Source: Candolleomyces eurysporus
Lineage: Eukaryota > Basidiomycota > Agaricomycetes > Agaricales > Psathyrellaceae
Assembly: GCA_027579435.1 (NCBI GenBank)
Contig: JANBPK010001043.1
Span: 62,001-126,000 of the forward strand
Length of the DNA stretch: 64,000 nt
Reading direction: 5' to 3'
The position numbers and the translations under genes were made by a program. The notes under the pieces are model-generated. The model worked only from the letters and a program-made list of their open reading frames with translations, was not told the DNA's origin and ran no database searches. Positions 1-12,617 of this stretch are shown in pieces (positions within the stretch are counted from its first letter, which is position 1; each line of letters begins with the position of its first letter).

Positions 1-519
1 TCCTTTTCCTTCTCGAATTCTGCAGAAGCTGGTAGCTACTGCAGTCAATATTGAATGATCAACCCATCTCACTGTCGACCTGGCGGGTCGTCCTCTCAAT
101 GGCTCGTTACTGTCACGCTCGTACGTGTTTTGCATGTCACACGTCGGAACGTAAGTAGGACAAACAAACCCGAGTAGAGCATCAGGACCGTGAAACTACC
201 ACCATGGCGTGGAAGCAATACGGGCCTCGGTGGCAGGAGTTCGAGAGGTCTATAACGAGGCTGGCTGCCAAAAGCGAACGTGCCAGTGATCCTCATGCCT
301 CCATCGAACGCTCCTTGTTCTTGCTTGTTTTCATGGATCTCTATATACGCACCTAGTGAGTCGCTCCCAGCCGCAAGAAATTAAACGGCTCATCCTAGTC
401 CTGTACAAAGGAACCAACCATATTGAAACGGAGGTGTCAAGGTTGAGACGCATGGTACGCTCCCTGCTCAATCGTCATCCACCATAAATACTAACCGGTA
501 ACCTTTGGCCTCCAGTAAA
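1..519. other. Intergenic, nothing recognised
   Basis: Several short reading frames occur on both strands, but none shows a family motif, plausible splice pattern or signal peptide. No RNA gene or transposon end was seen. The polymerase-gamma relic begins at about 520. Confidence 0.5.
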
Positions 520-1312
520 ACCCAACGAACTTGGCGTCCAAATTTTACCTTGCAAGCTACACGCTCAAATGTTTTGAGACGTCTCGTTCCCTGTCCCTCC
601 GCCAGCTCATATCCAGATAGCACCTCGCAATGCACGGCCTCAATCCCACCCAGGGTTCCGTCCTCCCAGATACCGGCCTCCAATCGCCCTCATTACAGCG
701 TTTCCACCTTCTCGAGCACTTCCACCAAACTGTAGTTGATACCGTGGAACTGGCACGGTTGGGAATGGTGAAAGCACACGCCGACTCCAAATTACCCAAG
801 CACTGGGAGGTCCAGAGCGGATGTACAAAGTACGTCTTCAGGCCCGATGGATCGAGTTACTTCCAGCCCGTCGGATAACCGATGCTTAACGGAAATCCCG
901 ACACTGTCCTCACCTTCGACGCGGAGACTCTGCCCAACCATCATCGGCACCCTGCCATGGCTTGCGCTGCCTCAGAGCATGCTTCGTACACTTGGATATT
1001 CCCATGGCTCAAGGAGACGGACAATCCAGAGCATTCGGTTCTGATGGGTGACAAGACAGCACCCCGTGTCATCGTTGGCCATAACGTTTCATACGAACGC
1101 CAACGCATCTTGCAAGAATACAGCTTGACGGGCACCCCAAAGTGTTTCCTCGATGCAAATGTCTTTCCTCGATGCAAATGTCTTTCCTCGATGCAAATGT
1201 CTTTCCTCGATGCAAATGTCTTTCCTCGATGCAAATGTCTTTCCTCGATGCAAATGTCCTTCCACGCCGCCGTCAGCGGCATTTCTCACCAACGCCCGAT
1301 GAAGTATAGAAA
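520..1312 (+). pseudogene. MIP1: Relic of mitochondrial DNA polymerase gamma (N-terminal and exonuclease part)
   Basis: Joined across frames, this stretch reads like the N-terminus and 3'-5' exonuclease region of the mitochondrial replicase. Visible family blocks are NELGVQIL..KLHAQMF (about 520-575), HGLNPTQGSVLPDTG (632-676), the exonuclease I block LTFDAETLPNHH with both acidic residues (about 909-942), VIVGHNVSYERQRI (about 1066-1107) and MSFHAAVSGISHQRP (about 1252-1296). Nonsense codons follow KLHAQMF and sit at 876-878 where the family normally has Tyr, and frames change between blocks. The polymerase domain with its catalytic motifs is absent downstream. The copy therefore cannot encode the enzyme, and an intact copy presumably lies elsewhere in the genome. 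The exonuclease part remains one open frame from 882 through the 19-bp array, so parts may still be translated. Family identity is fairly sure; the exact ends are not. Confidence 0.8.
1145..1258. repeat. Perfect tandem array, 19 bp x 6
   Basis: Six identical head-to-tail copies of a 19-bp unit (tttcctcgatgcaaatgtc) lie inside the exonuclease part of the polymerase-gamma relic. The unit includes the normal FLD codons and the bases before the following MSFHAAV block. 19 is not a multiple of 3, so the array is read in all three frames and gives a 19-residue peptide twice (114 nt = 38 codons). Perfect identity points to recent expansion. Confidence 0.97.
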
Positions 1313-3283
1313 ATTTACAGTGACGTACCTGAGGTTAGTAGTATCTGATTGCAGATATTTAATGCTGACTGAAGCCTACATTATCAGGTCACCCCCGTCA
1401 AATTGCCTCCTTCGTGCTTGCAGCCGTGAAGAAGAATCTCCTGAGCAAATGCATGAAGCCGATCCTACCCCTTCTCCCGCGGCTATCACTTACGGAAACC
1501 CCTTGCGATATAATTGAGAAGACCGCTGGCATAGTACGAATGTCGTTTGTAGGCATATCCCTCACGTCGGCCATCGTCCAGGTGATAAAGACGACGAAAT
1601 CCCCGACCGATTTCTCTCACCCGTCGGGCGCACTCCTCAGAAATATCAGGACCAGGAAGGCGCAGGGGACCCATGCTTCCTCAGAGAAACGAATCAGGCC
1701 ACCGAAACACCGCACTCGTCAAGCGGGAAGAACACCCCAAGAAGCCGAATGCGGGTTGCCTGGTGAGGCGAAGGCGCTCGAGGTACACTGGGCTCGGCAG
1801 AGGTGCCTAGGGGCTTTGAAAAAAGATAAAATCACTGGCGGACGCTCAAATCGAGTCCATCGACATTTGAGACTCTCGGCTGTGGTGGTGAACATCCCTG
1901 CGCCGTCAGGTTCGAGCTTGAGGGCTCCAAGAGTCCTCCTTAGGCCGCTACCGACCAGGCTATGAGCACCAGCGGTAATACAAAGCCATCGAGTGTCTTC
2001 TGCGACTTGTGGCCCGACTACGGTAGGATTGTTCCGAATGGGAACGGCGCTTGAACGTGTTGCCTGTGACAACCGTCTCTTCATTCTCGATGGTGGCACT
2101 CAACGACCTGCATGCCAGTCACCGCTCCCTTCCCATGTTGACCCTTCTGTCTTGTATTATCTCTCTGAATGTTGTTTTTTCTGGACTACTTGCTGTACAC
2201 GTAGTTTATTATCCTGATTCAAACACTTTTGTCACGCACGAATTTATCGTTTCCCGTCATCGAACCTCTCGACTCTGATGGGACTACCCTGTCTTACCAG
2301 AGCCGTTGAGGGTTCTCTGGCTGGTTACTGATACTGGTAGCTCACTGACTGACTATTCACTGACCGCTACATAGCCGACGACGACTTTTCACTAAAGAGG
2401 ATCTAAATGGCCATTGACTACTTACTGACTAGACTCTTGATCGGTCGCAGAATGAGGATGGGTGAAGAGAATCCTCGATTCTCCTGACGGTTACCGGTCA
2501 ACTGGCCTTGATCACACGTTGACTAGTCTTGCCGGGCCATTGACTGCTAGCCGCCGACTTGTCGTCTCTCCGACTAGGTTTGACCGCATGCTTTCTGATT
2601 GGTCAAACAACTGTAAGCTTAGTGGCTAACGGACTGATCGCTGACTGCTCCCTGAAGGTCATCGTTGGGTCTAACTTCGAATTCTTACCGACACTCGCTG
2701 ACTGGCCTTTGACAAGTCAACAGCGTTCAGTGATGGGCTGTCTTGTGGCTTCAAATCTTCAACATGTGGACACGATCTATGATCGCTTATCGTCTAGGGA
2801 TGGACGACCTTCCTCGTTTCTCTGCGGTGGGCGTCAACAAGGTGCTGCACAAAGGAGTCTTCATGCCTCGTGTGACGACTTCTCAATCTACTCCCATTCC
2901 ACCTGGGGAAGTCTGGACCCTGTCGGAGGGCTTGCATGGCGGCAGGATGCCAGGCGATGGCAGAAAACGAGGCCGACCGTTATGTTAGCTCTTTGGAATT
3001 GCCTTGTAGGGTTGTGTTACGGTCACAGCTCATACTCTGTCACACTGCCTGCTGAATGCCGCACGTTCCCCCAGGTTTACAGTGGACCACATAGTACTAT
3101 CCGCAATTTTGGCTTTCAAAACAAGGCGTTGCAGGATACCCACTTTATTAGCAGCCATCCCTTGTCCTCGTCTCAAAACTTCCCGTTGATACCTCTAAAG
3201 GATGCGGCAGTTTCCACGGAACACGGGAGAAACCCAATTACGAAAACTGACTATATCGAGGTCTAATCTAGACGCTCGAACAC
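1313..3283. other. Gap between relic and helicase gene
   Basis: No convincing gene was found. The longest open frames (1414-1965 and 2559-3266 on +, 1719-2099 on -) have low-complexity or arginine-rich translations without family motifs. About 2280-2720 is unusually rich in the pentamer TGACT and its variants. More polymerase-gamma debris after 1312 is possible: around 1990-2050 one frame reads WPDYGRIVPNG, but this is too weak to annotate. Confidence 0.5.
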
Positions 3284-3291
3284 TATATAAA
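3284..3291 (+). promoter_or_regulatory. TATA box of the helicase gene
   Basis: TATATAAA lies about 47 bp before the chosen ATG (3338) of the TRANK1-like gene, a typical fungal core-promoter position. The short spacing leaves room for only a very short 5' UTR. Confidence 0.6.
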
Positions 3292-3337
3292 CAATCGACC
3301 CCTCTTATTGGCCTTTCCTTCCCACCAGTGTCCAGCT

Positions 3338-6300
3338 ATGAAACCAGAAGAAGCTCGAAACGCACTTCCGGAACTTTGGCTTCAAAAGCTATGCTCCAAA
3401 CTCTCGGGCGCTCAATCTATTGAAGACGTTCAAGCCGTCCTCGATGGGTTGGGTGCCTCCTGGCTTTCCGATAATCAAGTAGAGAGCGCGTTAAGACAGC
3501 TCCTCGATGCCACCGAGCATAAACAGTTGCTCGAGCTCGTGTTGGCATGTAAGAGACCTCGTCCTTTTCATGGCCGGGGATGTTTCGACTAATTTGGCTC
3601 TAACAGATGGAAGTTGGTCTCATCGCCTTTCAGCTTGGCTTTTGAAAAGTTTCCCGAAATACTCAACTGACGAATTCCAAACATTCATTCATAGCGAAGT
3701 CCTTGAGAGGCTCTCGCATTTCCTGCTTTTTGTTCCATGCGCCGTTGACCGGGAAAGGCAGCTGTTTCTTTCAGAGGCCAGATTCCGAGTGGAGAGGATT
3801 CCGCAAGTTCTGAAGTATATGGTCGATCTCGCTCTTGACAAGACAAAACGCGTGGATGTCGACGAAGCTGATTCTGATGGCTTCGTCACTGCAAAGAAGC
3901 GAAATCCATTTCAGGAGATGAAAGCATACAAGATGGAGAGTACCTTGAAGCAGCAGGACCTCTCCCGACTGAATGTTACTTATCCTCGAACAAAGAAAGA
4001 AGCGTTCTCCAACGCCAGTCTCTTGTTTGACGTCTTGAAATGGACGCTCTCGGTACGTCTCGTGCCGAATTGCAGCACATACAAGACATCTCATTGAATC
4101 GTAGCGATATTTGGGCATTCTACAAGAACCTGAAATCTCCTTGGCAATTCAAAACATGGTCGTTGTTTTGGTCTCCGCCAACACCCGTAATCGCGAAGAA
4201 AGGAACCAGCAGCCCGCTAATGGCTCTACTTCAGAACCAGCACCTGCAGACGCAACCCCAGCGGCATATCCTTACGTCCAATCCATGAAAGCGTGCGTAA
4301 ACATTCTCTATCTGGTGACAAATTGGTCAATCTGACGTTGCAATTTTCTCAGAGCGCTATATTTTGAAAGCGCCTCCGTATTTGGAGACTGGCGCATATT
4401 GATCTCAGCCCGCGCCAACCGAGATTTACGTGAAGCTCGAAGGAGCGATGCAAAGTTCTTCCAAATCGTCATCAAGAAGATTATGTGCGTCCGTGTCCCG
4501 CCGATCGCTCCATTCACAGAAGCTTACTCTCTTGCCTAGTGAATTGTCTAACGGTCATTTCTCCGACGACAATCAAAAGCGTTTGAACGGACCAAATGTC
4601 GGTTTTCCGGTCTTTGAAGCGAAAATGACTCGTGACACTCGGCTGGTTGTATGTCTCATCCTGGCTGTGATTTTACCTCTCTCTCACCTTGGGGACAGTA
4701 TCAAATTGACTGCATTCCCGAGTACAACGACAAAGTGAGTTTCTGCACTTCTCTACCAAACTTTGTTCTAATATTTTGTTCAATTGGGTAGTTCGAACGC
4801 CAAGGTATGACCGTACTCCACTCTTGGTTAATGATTCATATGTTGACGATCTGCAGTCATCAGAATTTTCGGTATCTATACCCATGCACAGATCGACCAA
4901 CGCTTCTGGAATTCGATGGGCTATCAGCTTCTAAAGAAAGGCAAGGTATACCGGGATCGGTGCACATTCAGGAACCAGCCTTATCATAAAGGCGACAGTG
5001 TCATATTACCTGCAAGCTTCCCTCTTCATGAAAAAGAGATTTCTGACGACAATAGCATCCCTGAGTTGTCAAAAGAAGACCTCAGCGAAGTAAGTTGCTT
5101 TGTGTTTCACGAATTCACGTTCCTTTTGACCGAACAAACGCTTCGTAGATTCACAAACTGCTCGTGTAAGTTTCGAGATGCGTCCCAAAGGACGAGGGTG
5201 ACTCACCTACCCCTTGCTAGTCTGGATAAATTCGTTGCTCTATCCAAGGAACTACTCAAAAGTAGGTCGCGCTGTTTGTCTTTGAACGCAACGCACTGAC
5301 TTGTATAGGCATCTTCGTCGATCTTGACGTCACTCACGTTTTCGACGTCTCGCAAGTGGATTTTTTACCGATACTATAAACTTGTCTCATTCGCATTTTG
5401 TAGTCCCCGGGAGAAAGAAATCATCGAGCATCAAAATTCATGCTATGTTATTGGTCGCAGTGGAACGGGGTAGGTACCATGATTCTTCCCACAAATCTTC
5501 CTAATCTTCGAGACAAGGAAAACGACGACAATGCTGTTCAAAATGCTGGGAATTGAGCGGGCCTATATCCAACAGTCAGAAATCTCGTCAGTTGCTAAGC
5601 CTCGACAGCTATTTGTTACTCAGTCGCGCGTCCTTGCAACGCGTGTTGAAGAATCTTTTTCCAAGTTGTTGGCATCGCTCGCAGCAACCAACAAATCAAA
5701 AGAAGAGCTGACGGTGCTTGCGGAGAAACAGAAACTCCAAAAAGAGGGTGATAGCGGACTCTACGACGTCAATGACGACGTGATGTGGAAGGCTGGTCTA
5801 CCAAAAAAGTTTAGCTTGCTCCGAGATGAGCACTTCCCACTATTCTTGACCTTTGAGCGAGTGCGTCTACCTTCTTATCATTTTTGACTCCCTTTTCAAG
5901 AATTCTTGCAGCTTTGCGAGCTACTGGAAGGCGACGCTGAAAGCGCTGTGGGCATCAGTGGCAACGGCAAGAGACAATCGATTACATACAAAGTCTTCCT
6001 CGACCAATACTGGCCTCATTTTCCTCGAAGCTTGACAAAGAATCTCAGTAGGTCTTCCTGGTTTCTTGCTGAACAACCGCCTCATCACGCGCCTTGTAGA
6101 TCCTGCCTTAGTTTTCAACGAATTACTTGGTGCCCTTTCTCCGTGAATCAGCATTGATCAGAGGGCTAACGCTTTTCCGCAGGAGTGATCAAAGGATCTG
6201 AACAATCGCTCAGCCATGAGACTCGATATCTGGATTTGTCGGCCTACAGCGACCTCAGTCATCGCACCCAGCGTCTCTTTTCCAGTCAACGGGATCGAAT

Positions 6301-9300
6301 TTATTCACTTTTCCAAGCCTACATGAAGCGCAAGAGGCAACGCGGTGAATCCGACACTGCTGAAAGGTACGTATATTGCCCATGTCATTCTTAGATTATA
6401 GCAGTAGCCTCAGTCTTATTGCCCAGAACACATCGTATCCTGAAGGATTTTGACGCATCAGGCGTTCCAGGAACAAAGGTAGACTATCTGTAAGCTCAGC
6501 TGTCGTTACCCAAGCTTAATATGTCATCCCTGACGTTGCTCCTTAGGTACGTCGACGAAGCCCAAGACAACCTCCTCATCGATGCGATGCGTTAGTATTG
6601 GGCACAGAATGTGTATTTCTGCAACACTGACGAGTCTTAATACCCTAGTTCTCCGATCGTTGTGCCGCAACCCCAACGGTCTGTTTTGGGCTGGAGACAC
6701 CGCACAGACGATTGCTATCGGAAGCTCCTTCAGGTTCAACGATCTGAAGGCTTTCCTGTACAGACTTGAGGTGCATTTGCTTCCTTTTCGTAAATTGCCT
6801 GAGATGTGGCTGACTTGGTTTTCAAGCAACATCGAGAGCAAGGCAAAAGTGGTATAACACAATCCAAGCTGCGCACCTTCCCACTCTCCGTGAACTATCG
6901 CTCTCATAATGGTATCGTTCGATGCGCGACTGTTGTTATCGAGTTGATTACCCGTTTCTGGCCATACGCAATCGATTCCCTTGCACCTGAGCAGGGTATT
7001 GTTGATGGGGCTAAGCCTGTCTTCGTCAGTGGTTGGGGCACCAACACATCCAAATCTGCAAACTCCATTGAACCTCTCTTACCGTCATCTGACGCGGTTT
7101 TTCGGAAACTCTTCATGTCCCGAAATTCGTCAGTACATCTCCAGCCTCATTGTTAGTATACCCCTTTGAATAATGCAAAATTCACAGCGGAGAGTGGATT
7201 GAATTTGGTGCTGAACAGTGTGAGTCACTCAAGATATCTTTTCGCCATGGAATTAACAAGAAACAGGTATCTTGGTGCGAGACGAGGCGGCTAAAGCCAA
7301 GCTGCAAAAGGAAGCCGGAGACATTGGATTAGTTCTGTCAGTACATTCCATTTTTCTTTCCACCCATATCACACTAACCCATGACTGTGCTTAGCACCCT
7401 GTACGAAAGCAAAGGTCTCGAGTTTGATGATGTCAGTGACGGTAATCGGGATGTGAGGCATGCACTAATTGGGTTTCTCAGGTCTTGTTGTACAAGTTCT
7501 TTGAAGATTCGACTGTGGATTATGAACAGTGGTGTGTCGTGTTGAATGAAGTTGAAACACCAGTAGCGCATAGCGGTCGTGTTCCCTGCTTCGACGAGGA
7601 GCGACACGCGGGTGTCTGCAGCGAAGTCAGTCCGTGAATCATTTGGATTGTTCAACTTCTTTTCTGACCAATATTCTAGCTGAAATTCCTCTATGTTGCC
7701 ATTACTCGGTCGAGGAAGAACCTCTGGATCCTTGATTGCTCTGCCAATGCAGAACCAATGAAGGTCGGTATCTATTTACCTCATCTCCCGGCCTGTCTCA
7801 TCTCTCGTTAGAGGGTCTGGAATTCCAAGGGATACATCCAAAGCTATGTACCTGGCAGCAATGCATCCGGCAGCAATGCATCCGGCAGCAATGCACCTGG
7901 CAGCAATGCACCTGACAGTAATGCACCTGGCAGCAATGCACCTAGCCGCCACATTCCTCAACCTCAATTTGTAACGACTCGCTCGGAACCCGAAGAATGG
8001 GCCGCTACTGGTCGGAAATTGTTCGCGAATCAAAGATACCTACAAGCCAAGCTCGCTTTTAAGCGCGCCGGAAGGCCTCGCGACGTCAAGATTTCGGACG
8101 CCTACTACCTCCGTGATACCGCCCGTTCGGTCCTCGTTAGCAAAGAAACTCTATTTGAAAAGCGGAGTGCATTCTGCTCCGCCGCCGAATCCTTCTTGGA
8201 ATGCGCAGGGGGCGCGAAAGGTGATGAGCAGCGCGTGTTCTTCCATAACGCTGCCGAATGCTTCGAAAGCGCGGGAAGCTGTAGTGATAATATGGGGAAC
8301 TATCGGAGGGCTGCTCGAGCTTACGAGAATGCCGAGGAATACACACCTGCTGTCAGATTGTACAGGAAGACTGATATGTTTGACGAAGCAGTTCGTGTCC
8401 TTCAAAACTATCGGGATAAGGTCGACGAGGAGCTTGCAAATAATGTTCAGGAGGTCGCAAGGTTGCATTACTTCAAGAACAAGGAATTCAGGTGAGTTTG
8501 CGTGCTAATCTCACTGAATCTTTCCGACCAAGGTCAACTTTACAGGAAAGCGGAGACTTTGTTCGAATCGGTCGAGGAGCAGCTGGAGTACTTGGAGGAC
8601 AACATTCTCCTCGATGATTGTCACGCTGCTGTGCTTGCTGAACTCGGCAGACACCAAGAGGCTGCGGAGGTCCATATGGCAGAGGGCCGTACCATGGAAG
8701 CTATTGACGCTCTATTAGATGACAAGGAAAACGAGGAATCCAAGCGTCGGGCTAACGATTGCATTCTTCAAGGACTCTGGGAGAACACTTCTTTCACTCG
8801 GAAAATTGAGGATACTGATGCTGCTGCTCTCGAATTCTTGCGGCTTGCGTCTAAAGTGGATAAGGACGCAAAGCTACTGTCGCCCACCCGTAATGATGAG
8901 GTGAGTTCTAAGTTCTCCCATTTCTCCTTCATTGACGACTCACCACATCTCATAGCTGGAAATGTTCCAGAGCCTGCGCAAATGTGATGACGCATCTACA
9001 TTTCGACGACTCGCGCGTCGCTTCCTTGGTCGAAATGAAAACCATCAAACTGTGCTATGCTTCGACCACTACTTCACCAGTTTTCCGTCGACTTCGGAGA
9101 TCACCAACGCAGAAATGGTGACAATTTTGGAGGATTTTGGCCAATACTGCCGTTCTTTTCGTGATCTGATCCTAGGATTGGACGTGACCGACGAGGATAC
9201 GCAAAAACTTTTCGATTTTCGCCCAGCCTCGATTGTGAACGCCTATCGGATCAGGACCGAGACATGGTTGTACCAACAAGTTATAGACGCATTAGCCAGC

Positions 9301-12149
9301 CGGCAGGCTCTCGAACGTGACGATGAACTTATTACGGACGCATCGGCCAAGTTACAGGGTCTCGAACGTGACGGTGAACCTGTTATGGACGCATCGGCCA
9401 AGCTGCAAGTTCCCGAACATGACGGTGAACCAGTTACGGACGCATCTGCTAAGCCACAGGTTCCCGAACGCGATGGTCAACCTGTTACGGACGCATCTGC
9501 TGGGCCACAGGTTCTCGAACCCGATGGCGAACCTGCTAAGGACGCATCTGCCAAGCTACAGGCTCCCAAACACGACAGTGAACCTGTTACGGATGCATCG
9601 GCCAAGCTACAGGTTCTCGATCGCGACGATGAGTTTATTGTCGTATCGAGCAATGAGCTTCAGCGTTTCCTTCAGGCTGTTCTTTGGCAACGGCTGGAAC
9701 GGCGCATTCTCGATGAAAACCATCACTGCCACGGGATTCGAGTTTTCACTCCTTGCTTGCCCTTCGTGATGAACAGTGGTTGTGGTAGAGTCAACTGTCC
9801 AAGACACCATGTCGATTATCAAGATTTAACCCAAGATTGGTTCAACTGCCAAGTCCGCATCCACCTTTTACAAATCCTCATTTACCATGTCTACCTTGGG
9901 ATCCCAACTCCAAAGGATCGTGATCGGACCATTCAAGAAAGACGGTACGTCTTAGCCCACTCTCTGTTCATTTCAGGCAGGTTGAGTCTCTTGACAGGTA
10001 CTGGATCCATCGGCTACACGAAACGCTGAGCCCTGCAGCCCATTACCTGGGTTCCGAGACAAGCATAGTCCANGGGGGGGTCAAAAGTTCCCGAAGCTGC
10101 GCTGGGCTCGCAAACCGTTGTGAAGTGGCTTCGTGACATTCTCGGAAACCGGGAGCTTCGCTTTGACAGAATGCTTCTGACATTCCTCCATGAAGGAGCG
10201 TCATTGCTGATGCGCTTTGACCCAAATGCGAGGAATGACCTTATGAGGGCACCGTTGCTTGGTGTATTTGCGAAGCTCCACTTTTATCACAGGTTCAACG
10301 GCACTGTCTACGTCGTTCCGGAGCTCTATCACTGCTTGAGAGCCGCTGATCATAGCTTCATATCGGCGGGGATTGTCTTTTTCCAGTAAGTCAGCATTCT
10401 GCTCTGCTGTCTCAACGATTTAATCTGTGTTTAGGCACATTGTAGAGAGAAAAATCTACACCGACATCAACATCCTTTGTCACCTTGCCGAGTTCCTTGC
10501 AGGATCTGTGATTCTCGCTCGTGTGCGATTCAACCTCCACTATGTTGTGCTTCCTCGTGGCTGGATTTTGGCTCTCCTCCGTCGGATAGTTATGAGGGAA
10601 CCCGACACCATGTTCCTCGATAGGTTGTTGTTTTCTATGAAAGCACTGCTTGAAGGGTTAGTAAGGGGAGGCGAAGAAGCCAGTACGTTGGCTTTGCCAC
10701 TCTCTAAAATATCGTCCAAGCTGAGCCTGCCATCAGAGTACATCTTGTTTGAAGGTCACGACATCGCAAATTTACCAGCTCTCCGGTCCCTCTTCATGCA
10801 CAGAATGCAAGTATTTGATTCATCATCCCAGAAACATTCTTCCTAATTGTGATTCTTTTTCCAGATGTCGGGCGATGTGTCTCAGTACGTTGCTCTGGTG
10901 ACTGAAAGCGAGACTGAATTGCACCGGCTAACCCTCTGGAAACAGTTGGCTATAACATTCCTAATAGGAACCTCCGCGACGATATCTTCCAGATGCTGCA
11001 AGTTTTGCAGACAACCAGGTTTCATCACTCATTCAAACGGTATGATGATTATTTTACAAACGTGCCCCGAAGTGTGTTCTCACCATCTTGTCGGTAGATT
11101 TGCTACAGCTCGAGGTTGGGGAGGCATGCTCGGAGCCGTCCAGACCTCCTGCAGTAACTCCCACTTGGACGAGATGGTCCAGCTCTGCTCAATTGAGAAA
11201 CCAAGGCCTCAGAGGCCTCCACAGGAAGGTATTAGACGTGTCTTCTTCAGAAATCTGCAGGACATTCCTCTGGTGTTATCCACCAGTGCATTGAGGCCAC
11301 AGGCCGAAGAATTCGTCCCAAGTTTCTTGAAGCCACAAGCAACTAACGTGAGCGGTGGTGATAATTCAACCGAAGGACAAGGCGGGGAGGCCGCCGCCGA
11401 ACTTGAGCAGCAAATCGAACAACCGGAAGCGGACGTTACAGACCTGGTCGACTCTCGCAAAATCGTAGATTCGCTAGCTAGCACCGCTGCGCCATTGGCG
11501 GAAGATCATATATCGCAAGGGCAGAAGGACGTGGCACTGCGTCTCCTCGAGAAGCATCGACAGCGCGTAAAGAACCAGGAGCTGGAGGAGAACAAGACCC
11601 CAACCCNAAAAAGTTTGCGATTCCTACTTCGAAACTTGCCTCAAGCTGGCGCTGGATCCGAAGAAAATGGGGTGGCCGCGTGGACTCTATTATCGGAAAC
11701 TGTATCTCGGGTTGGTTCCTCACCTTTTGGCGTGTGTTAAAGGAGTGGAGAGCTACGCGTTTTCGGCCAAGGCCGAGGCTAAGAAGCGGTATCGAGGGAA
11801 TGAAAAACGGGATTATGATGAGATGCATAAGACGACGAACGAAATAGTGTAAGCCCCAAGTCTCAACTTTTTACATCCACTTTACTCAGGGGGATCATAA
11901 ATTAGAGCCATAATCAAGGGATGCAGAACGCTCGGTCCACGACTGGACCCGTCTTCAGGAGGAGTTCACAAAAGGCAGGACGTCGAAGGTCTGAAGCAGT
12001 TGGTGCACGAAGTAGAGGAGCTTGTGAGCCGTGTGCCTTCAGGTGCTAGCCTCGACGTCCACTTCAATCTGCAACTCGCGATCAAGGGTATAATCACACC
12101 GTCGAAACCATCCGACGCAGCCGAAACGAGAGTTAACCATGGAGGATGA
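3338..12149 (+). CDS. TRANK1-like giant UvrD/Rep-type (SF1A) helicase with TPR-like repeats
   Basis: Multi-exon gene for a protein of roughly 2,400 residues, resembling the basidiomycete homologues of TPR and ankyrin repeat-containing protein 1. All SF1A motifs are visible: Walker A GRSGTGKTTT (split by the intron 5470-5517), motif II YVDEAQDNLLID (about 6547-6583), motif III GDTAQTIAIGSSF (about 6692-6730), motif IV VNYRSHNG (about 6889-6912), motif V TLYESKGLEFDDVLLY (about 7397-7495, intron-split) and motif VI LYVAITRSRKNLWI (about 7690-7731). Helical TPR-like repeats follow (about 7980-8900), then a 51-nt repeat tract and a conserved C-terminal block with KMGWPRGLYYRKLYLGLVPHL (about 11667-11730). 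Exon 1 is 3338-3548; the last exon ends at the stop 12147-12149 (11900s on). The unknowns at 10073 and 11607 break the frame only if counted. SF1A members unwind nucleic acid with ATP; the cellular role of this family is poorly known. The catalytic core looks intact. Many exon borders are only approximate. Confidence 0.88.
7854..7943 (+). repeat. 15-bp coding repeat x 6 (GSNA[S/P])
   Basis: Six copies of a 15-bp unit (ggcagcaatgcacct and close variants) lie in frame in the helicase gene just after motif VI. They encode a Gly-Ser-Asn-Ala-Pro linker between the helicase core and the TPR-like region. The fifth copy has diverged to DSNAP. The unit is a multiple of three, so copy number can change without frameshift. 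Confidence 0.93.
9310..9666 (+). repeat. 51-bp coding minisatellite, 6 full copies plus a degenerate seventh
   Basis: The in-frame 51-bp unit encodes 17 residues of the form L-E-R-D-G-E-P-V-x-D-A-S-A-K-L-Q-V. Six clear copies start at 9310, 9361, 9412, 9463, 9514 and 9565; the seventh (9616-9666) is degenerate. The encoded tract is acidic and probably disordered, inside the C-terminal half of the TRANK1-like protein. The codon-multiple period suggests copy-number polymorphism without loss of frame. Confidence 0.93.
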
Positions 12150-12617
12150 CCTTGCGTATGAAATGTCTTGCAAACTATGCCGCTTCTCTTCTTGCCCTTT
12201 TGTACGAAGTAATGAACTGCACTCTACCTTTTTCTAGGGATACATGATAATAGTCCAATTCGCTATGTACTCGTAATAGAACATAGTACGTGATATGAAC
12301 GGTACCGGTCAAATCAAGAATCACCTCGAAACTATCATGGGTGGATCTGCTGTTGACCGAGTCCTGACCACATAGTCTCTTGTCAGTCCGCGAAATTTTC
12401 CTCGCATATGCTTGGCGAAGAGATAGGATAACTCCAATCTCGTTCAAGGACTTACTGCAGGGGTAAGCTCAAGGAAGAAAAGTGCAGGTGACAATGTTAA
12501 GCCCATACGTGGATCACTGTGGAACGGACCTCGGTAGTTGGAATCTGGGTTCCACAACGAGGCTCGCCTCTCGTTGCAGATCCGAGGGTTCTAGCTGTCA
12601 TAAGCCAACGAAGGGTT
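12150..12617. other. 3' flank of helicase gene
   Basis: No supported gene. Short minus-strand frames (12175-12447) show no family motif. This stretch probably holds the helicase 3' UTR and terminator. Confidence 0.5.

Noticed and set aside
2559..3266. 235-codon open frame on the plus strand
   Set aside because: No motif, no orthologue-like blocks, odd composition and overlap with the TGACT-rich tract; probably chance.
7776..8033. Minus-strand frame with repeated RCIAARCI units
   Set aside because: It is the antisense reading of the 15-bp GSNA repeat inside the helicase gene.
9317..9769. Plus-strand frame with repeats of about 17 residues (LLRTHRPSYRFP)
   Set aside because: Out-of-frame shadow of the 51-bp repeat in the helicase gene.
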